Position numbers and translations under genes: made by a program
Shown: positions 28,595-32,591 of the stretch, piece by piece
Numbering within the stretch: the first letter of the stretch is position 1
Layout of the letters: each line of letters opens with the position of its first letter
NCBI GenBank assembly: GCA_001872485.1
Contig: MNWK01000036.1
Coordinates: 1-32,591 of the forward strand
DNA length: 32,591 nt
Direction: 5' to 3'
Source: Parcubacteria group bacterium CG1_02_44_31
Lineage (GTDB): Bacteria; Patescibacteriota; Minisyncoccia; UBA6257; Brennerbacteraceae
The notes under the pieces: model-generated
What the model was told of the DNA's origin: nothing
The model's database searches: none
The model's input: only the letters and a program-made list of their open reading frames with translations

Positions 28595-29884
28595 ATGAAA
28601 CGATTGCTTATCAAATGTATTTTGGGACTTTCTACAAAGCGCATCATAGCGAAATATCATCCGTTGATTATCGCGGTGACTGGAAGTGTAGGAAAGACAT
28701 CAACAAAAAATGCGATTGCGCAAACATTGGCGTCACGTGTCACGCTTCGCAAAAGCCAACGGAACTTAAACAGCGATATCGGCGTGCCGTTGGTGTTTAT
28801 AAATGGTGAAGATGCAAAACGAAGCATCGCGGGGTGGTTGCGTAATGTTGGCAAGGCAATTTTCTTGATGGTAAAAAAATCAGCGTTGTATCCTCGTGTG
28901 CTTGTGGTTGAAATGGGGGCTGATCGTCCGGGCGACATCGCGTATCTTACAGGTATTGCAAAACCAGATATTGCAGTTGTAACTGCGATAGGTGATGTGC
29001 CGGTCCATGTCGGGTATTACAAGAATAGCGACGCCGTGATCTTGGAAAAGGCGAATGTGGTGCGATGTTTAGACAAGAACGATTTGGCGATTTTGAATTG
29101 TGATGATGAATATGTGTTCCGTATGCGTGTTATGACTCAAGCGCGCATTTGCACATTTGGATTCTCCAGCCAAGCGGATATTCGGATTGTTGATTTTCAG
29201 ACAAAAACAGGACGCGATGCTTTAGGAAACGAATTTCCTTTAGGCATTTCATTCAAGTTGGGATATAGAGGAAGTTTTGTGCCTGTCAGTATTTTGGGCA
29301 CATTGGGAAAACCAGTTGCGTATGCGTTTGCAGCTGCAGCAGCATGTGCTATGTCCTTCGATATGCATATGATAGAGATTGTTGAAGCATTATCCGATTT
29401 CGAAAATGAACCGGGTCGTATGCGGTTGATCCCGGGCGTACATCATACAATGATTTTGGATGATACATATAATGCTGCCCCTATAGCAATGCGCGCAGCA
29501 CTTGATACATTTGCCGCGTGTTCAGGGAAACGAAAAATTGCTATTTTAGGAGATATGTTGGAACTCGGTTCGTATGCACAAAAAGTTCATGAAGACATGG
29601 GAGCGTATGCGGCAAGTATAAGCGCCCTATTGATATTTGTGGGTGAGCAATCGCGTTTCGGGTATGAGCAGGCGTTGCGCAATGGGTTTCCCGCAGATCG
29701 ACTGTTTCACTTTTCTATTTCAACTGAAGTGATTGATATGATACGCACTATGCTTCAACCCGGTGATATTGTTTTAATTAAAGGATCGCAGGGCATGCGT
29801 ATGGAGAAAATTATTAAAGGTATAATGGCAGAGCCGAAAAAAGCAGGGGAATTATTAGTGCGCCAGAGTCCAGAATGGAAGTAG
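28595..29884 (+). CDS. murF: UDP-N-acetylmuramoyl-tripeptide--D-alanyl-D-alanine ligase MurF
   Basis: 429 aa Mur ligase. ATP-binding loop TGSVGKTST at residues 29-37, VVEMGADRPGDIAYL with the Mg-binding Glu, NCDDEYV, and the family motif DDTYNAAP near residue 289, where the ribose/adenine-binding Asn lies. The N-terminal UDP-MurNAc domain is very short (about 25 residues before the P-loop; MurF of E. coli has about 80), so substrate specificity may rest elsewhere. It could also belong to a MurF-like subgroup such as that in CapB-type ligases, but the NAAP motif favours MurF. Last gene of the cluster before a terminator. Confidence 0.85.
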   Translation: MKRLLIKCILGLSTKRIIAKYHPLIIAVTGSVGKTSTKNAIAQTLASRVTLRKSQRNLNSDIGVPLVFINGEDAKRSIAGWLRNVGKAIFLMVKKSALYPRVLVVEMGADRPGDIAYLTGIAKPDIAVVTAIGDVPVHVGYYKNSDAVILEKANVVRCLDKNDLAILNCDDEYVFRMRVMTQARICTFGFSSQADIRIVDFQTKTGRDALGNEFPLGISFKLGYRGSFVPVSILGTLGKPVAYAFAAAAACAMSFDMHMIEIVEALSDFENEPGRMRLIPGVHHTMILDDTYNAAPIAMRAALDTFAACSGKRKIAILGDMLELGSYAQKVHEDMGAYAASISALLIFVGEQSRFGYEQALRNGFPADRLFHFSISTEVIDMIRTMLQPGDIVLIKGSQGMRMEKIIKGIMAEPKKAGELLVRQSPEWK

Positions 29885-29925
29885 CTGTACATTAAATTTT
29901 CTCGCATATACACGTATGCAAAAGC

Positions 29926-29956
29926 AAAAAACTCCGCATTTGCACGGAGTTTTTTG
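29926..29956 (+). terminator. Terminator of the division/wall cluster
   Basis: AAAAAACTCCG-CATTTGCA-CGGAGTTTTTT, A-run and T-run on both sides so it can work in both directions. Confidence 0.9.
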
Positions 29957-29962
29957 CACATT

Positions 29963-30058
29963 TTCTGTCGTATCTTGAACAAGTATATATTCTGAATAAG
30001 CAAGGAAAGCTTGCTCAAGACACGACAGAAGGAGGATACTGCCGTGTCGAAATTATAA
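29963..30058 (+). other. Long hairpin followed by GGAGG and a 4-codon ORF
   Basis: TTCTGTCGT/ACGACAGAA and an inner CTTGAACAAG/CTTGCTCAAG form an interrupted stem of 18 or more bp. It is followed directly by GGAGG and, 8 nt later, GTG TCG AAA TTA TAA (M-S-K-L). A canonical Shine-Dalgarno is rare in this window, so this may be the remnant 5' end of a transferred gene or a tiny leader peptide. Nothing else recognisable lies between here and tRNA-Glu. Confidence 0.4.
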
Positions 30059-30183
30059 GGTACTGCGCACATTATAGCAGAAAAACCTTATTTTGGCAAT
30101 AGTTGCTCTTCGTTGCCTATTTTAAATCCAGTAGTTATTTGTTAAAATGAATATAAGCGTTTTTACCCACCCAATTTGTTTTT

Positions 30184-30259
30184 GCCGCTTTCGTCTAGTG
30201 GCTTAGGACGTCACCCTCTCACGGTGGAAACACGGGTTCAATTCCCGTAAGCGGTACCA
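30184..30259 (+). tRNA. tRNA-Glu(CTC)
   Basis: Acceptor GCCGCTT/AAGCGGT, anticodon arm TCACC-CTCTCAC-GGTGG (anticodon CTC), T-arm ACGGG-TTCAATT-CCCGT, discriminator A with encoded CCA. Its 3' end is joined directly to a truncated gene and a restriction-modification island, as at tRNA integration sites. Confidence 0.9.
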
Positions 30260-30325
30260 ACAATTGACAGCTTATCAAAAATCGCTAAAGTGTTAAATGT
30301 TAAGGTGGACGATTTAATAAAATAA
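30260..30325 (+). pseudogene. 3' remnant of an XRE-type helix-turn-helix gene
   Basis: The frame reads DSLSKIAKVLNVKVDDLIK then TAA (30266-30325), which matches the typical C-terminus of Cro/CI-type repressors. No start codon remains; the 5' part is missing, cut at the tRNA-Glu end. The stop is 6 nt before the methyltransferase ATG, so the lost gene was probably the controller of the island. Confidence 0.6.
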
Positions 30326-30331
30326 AATTTT

Positions 30332-31120
30332 ATGCAAAATACAATAGCCGTAAAACAGAATACGAAAGTTGATGAGATAAAATCTCAAAAACCATATTTT
30401 GAAAATGACAAAATTTCTATTTTTAATGAAGATATTTTGAGAATTACGGCTATTCCGGAAAATTCTGCTGATTTAATTATCACCTCGCCGCCTTATAATA
30501 TTGATATTCATTACAATTCCCGTGCGGACAATTTAACTTACGATGACTATTTGGAATTTACCCAAAAATGGATTAAGAAATGTTTTAACTTGGCAAAAAA
30601 TGAGGGGCGATTTTTGCTAAATATCCCTCTTGATAAAAATAAAGGCGGCCAAAAATCAGTCGGCGCGGATATTACAAAAATCGCAAAAGATATTGGCTGG
30701 AAGTATCACTCAACGATTATTTGGAACGAGGGAAATATTTCTCGCCGCACTGCTTGGGGTTCGTTTATGTCCGCCTCTGCCCCTTATGTTATCGCTCCAG
30801 TTGAATTGATTTTGGTTTTGTATAAAGATAGTTGGAAGAAAACAGGTGGGAGTAAAAAAAATGACATCACAAAACAAGAGTTTATGGATTGGACAAATGG
30901 AGTTTGGACTTTCAATGGCCAAAGTAAAAAGGGGGCGGGCGGACACCCTGCGCCATTTCCTATTGAATTACCAAGACGATGTATAAAATTATTTAGTTTT
31001 ATTGGCGATACGGTTTTGGACCCATTTTTGGGTAGTGGCTCAACGCTTATCGCTTCATATTTGCATGGCAGAAAAGGCATAGGCGTTGATATTGACGAAA
31101 AGTATTCTTATGTCAATTAA
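30332..31120 (+). CDS. Site-specific DNA methyltransferase, beta class
   Basis: 262 aa. Catalytic motif IV TSPPYN at residues 51-56 precedes SAM-binding motif I DPFLGSGST at about 230-238, the order of beta-class amino-methyltransferases. TSPPY occurs in both N4-cytosine and N6-adenine enzymes, so the product base is open. The target recognition region would be residues about 120-200. It probably protects host DNA against the two nuclease-like genes downstream. Its 3' end overlaps the next gene by 11 nt. AT-rich codon use differs from the housekeeping genes. Confidence 0.9.
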   Translation: MQNTIAVKQNTKVDEIKSQKPYFENDKISIFNEDILRITAIPENSADLIITSPPYNIDIHYNSRADNLTYDDYLEFTQKWIKKCFNLAKNEGRFLLNIPLDKNKGGQKSVGADITKIAKDIGWKYHSTIIWNEGNISRRTAWGSFMSASAPYVIAPVELILVLYKDSWKKTGGSKKNDITKQEFMDWTNGVWTFNGQSKKGAGGHPAPFPIELPRRCIKLFSFIGDTVLDPFLGSGSTLIASYLHGRKGIGVDIDEKYSYVN

Positions 31121-32171
31121 AAGAGAAAAAAATATAAGTGAAAGCCAAATTGAAGATGCGCTCGCCGCAAATTTAATTTTTTTGGCAAAATTGTTGCAAT
31201 TACCACTTGATTTAAAGTTGATTACTCGTCAGCTGAGATTGAAGTCAGGCGATGAGAGAATTGATCTTTTATTATCGAGCGGAAAAAATTTATGTTTAGT
31301 TGAGTTAAAAGTTGTTGGCTTTTCTGAAGATTGGATGAAACAAATACTTTCTTACAGAGATGAACTTATTCGTTTGCAAAATGTTGGTGAGTTGGTTGCT
31401 GGCGACATATTCTGCTATTTAATGGTAACAGAAGCAAAAGGTAATGATTTTGATTTGGCAAAACAAAGTGGTATCGCATTGATTATCTACGAACCGATTG
31501 ATGTTTTGAAAGATTACTACGATAATCTTTCTGCGGTTGCGCCTTTCCTAAAAATTAAACCGAATGATTATGGCGTATTCAGTTTTGGTCTAATAAATCG
31601 TGCCCTGAGTTATTTAATCATGGGTGAGACAAAGCAGGAAGAGATAGCCACAAAAACAGGGCTCTCTAAACAGAGTGTGCATAATCATCTGAAAGTAGCA
31701 AAGGAGTTCGGCTTAGTGCGAGAGCGGGACAAAAATTATTTTCTTACTGATATTGGTGATCAATATGCGCAAAATATAAATAGAGATACATTTATTGACC
31801 GATTAAATGATGATCAAATTGGAATTCTTAAGCAATTCGTAGCAAGTGACCCGTTCTATTCTTCAACCGTTTTTGGCATCTATTCAATTGTTGAAAGCGC
31901 TTTTCTATTATCACGAAATTCATACCCACTGAGGCTCGCTGATTTGAGAGAGATGTTTAAAAAAGTTTCTGGTAAAGTCAATGAGTGGCAAGCAGAGAAA
32001 TCGTTGAGTACAGCCACCTACACATTTCTTAATTTTGCAATTGAATTGGAACTACTCGGTAAAGTCGGGCAACAAGTTGTTATTACGCCCGCAGGATTCA
32101 GATTTATTTTGATGCTTCAGTTGCATAAAAGTATCGAAATGATCGAAAGTTTATCAAATAATAACAAATGA
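31110..32171 (+). CDS. PD-(D/E)xK nuclease-like protein with winged helix, probable restriction component
   Basis: 353 aa from ATG 31110 (a TTG at 31086 is possible but lies deeper in the methyltransferase). A nuclease core is suggested by RIDLLLSSGKNLCLVELKV: D52, then E65-L-K67. A winged helix-turn-helix follows at about 172-220 (KQEEIATKTGLSKQSVHNHL, wing KEFGLVRERDKNYFLTDIG). The C-terminal 130 residues are helical and unrecognised. It overlaps the methyltransferase, so it is likely part of the same system, as nuclease, specificity or regulatory subunit. Catalysis is inferred from the motif only. Confidence 0.65.
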   Translation: MSIKREKNISESQIEDALAANLIFLAKLLQLPLDLKLITRQLRLKSGDERIDLLLSSGKNLCLVELKVVGFSEDWMKQILSYRDELIRLQNVGELVAGDIFCYLMVTEAKGNDFDLAKQSGIALIIYEPIDVLKDYYDNLSAVAPFLKIKPNDYGVFSFGLINRALSYLIMGETKQEEIATKTGLSKQSVHNHLKVAKEFGLVRERDKNYFLTDIGDQYAQNINRDTFIDRLNDDQIGILKQFVASDPFYSSTVFGIYSIVESAFLLSRNSYPLRLADLREMFKKVSGKVNEWQAEKSLSTATYTFLNFAIELELLGKVGQQVVITPAGFRFILMLQLHKSIEMIESLSNNNK

Positions 32172-32175
32172 ACTT

Positions 32176-32591
32176 ATGACCAACCTTAGTTTTAGTCGGG
32201 AATGGGAATTTGTAATTACCGAGACGCATAGTAAAAAATTTAGGACAAACTTAATAAAAAGAGAAATGTTATTTGGCTTACAGATTTTATTAAGCAAAGT
32301 CGAAACTAAAAATTATCTTGATCTGAAAAAATTATATTTAACGGAAAAATCCAAACAGAGATATTAAACATCCCGAAGTCGTTGATTGGGTTGTTTTTAC
32401 CTACAAGAAAAGAACAGGAAAAGTTTTTCGTGATCCCGACAGGGCAATTCGCCAGTTATCTCAAAGTGGTTTTCTGATAAAAATTGCCAAGGGAATTTAT
32501 AAATATGATCCTGAAAAGGCATATAAAAGAGAGTTGGAGGATTTTACCGCCACACAAAAAGAAGCAATTCTCAAAAGAGACGGCTATAAGT
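32176..32591 (+). pseudogene. HNH-type restriction endonuclease, frameshifted and cut by the window end
   Basis: The first frame (ATG 32176, MTNLSFSREWEFVITETHSK) ends at TAA 32365-32367. Similarity continues in the +1 frame: NPNRDIKHPEVVDWVVFTYK, then VFRDPDRAIRQLSQSGFLIK, KIAKGIYKYDPEKAY and FTATQKEAILKRDGYK up to the last base. ILKRDGYK typically precedes the first Cys pair of HNH nucleases. One extra A in the A5 run at 32345-32349 would join the two frames (TEK-NPNRD). Either a real mutation or a sequencing error. It starts 4 nt after the previous gene's stop, so it belongs to the restriction-modification island. Confidence 0.6.

Noticed and set aside
29755-30072. 105-aa minus-strand ORF after murF
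   Set aside because: It runs through the terminator hairpin and antisense murF, with no domain.

Overview
The window looks like a chromosome segment of a Candidate Phyla Radiation (Patescibacteria, Parcubacteria-like) bacterium. This is inferred from the gene set (ftsA-ftsZ, an mraZ-rsmH-ftsL-ftsI-murF division cluster, a monomeric B12-dependent ribonucleotide reductase), from the near absence of Shine-Dalgarno sequences with several apparently leaderless genes, and from intergenic DNA packed with palindromic repeats. TGA is used as an ordinary stop (ftsA, ftsZ), which argues against the UGA-recoding CPR lineages.

Layout: 1-144 is a 57-bp tandem repeat. 155-3688 holds yqeY, ybeY, ftsA and ftsZ, ending in a terminator. 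4044-8707 holds the class II ribonucleotide reductase, ribosomal protein bL25 and a secreted coiled-coil lytic transglycosylase. 8819-9640 is a greatly expanded RNase P RNA, followed by bL31, release factor 1, murJ, and a lepA whose GTPase domain is interrupted by an in-frame GxxExxY nuclease-like insert. 15248-16160 has palindromic elements, an ftsB-like gene and a tRNA-Gly gene lying inside a broken tRNA-Gly. On the minus strand come epmA-efp, with a palindromic element inside epmA, and a tRNA-Thr gene lying inside the anticodon loop of a second tRNA-Thr. 18567-19704 is a foreign-looking divergent pair (69-aa protein and lipoprotein) with strong Shine-Dalgarno sequences. Then come an L10-type leader, rplJ-rplL, a membrane protein, tRNA-Val, an ArsR-like regulator with a palindromic operator, and ychF preceded by two small ORFs that repeat its first 13 residues. 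24213-29884 contains a DnaA-box/MraZ-box cluster and the division/wall cluster. After tRNA-Glu (30184-30259) lies a restriction-modification island that runs off the window.

Functionally most genes serve translation (yqeY, ybeY, bL25, rnpB, bL31, prfA, lepA, efp/epmA, uL10, bL12, ychF, tRNAs) or wall synthesis and division (ftsA, ftsZ, murJ, ftsB, mraZ, rsmH, ftsL, ftsI, murF, transglycosylase).

The most unusual theme is repeated interruption of essential genes. Structured insertions sit in lepA, epmA, rnpB, two tRNA genes and the start of ychF. In the tRNA and ychF cases an intact copy of the interrupted sequence lies next to or inside the insertion. I suggest, as inference only, that some of these are footprints of elements that insert into conserved sequences and leave a functional replacement copy.
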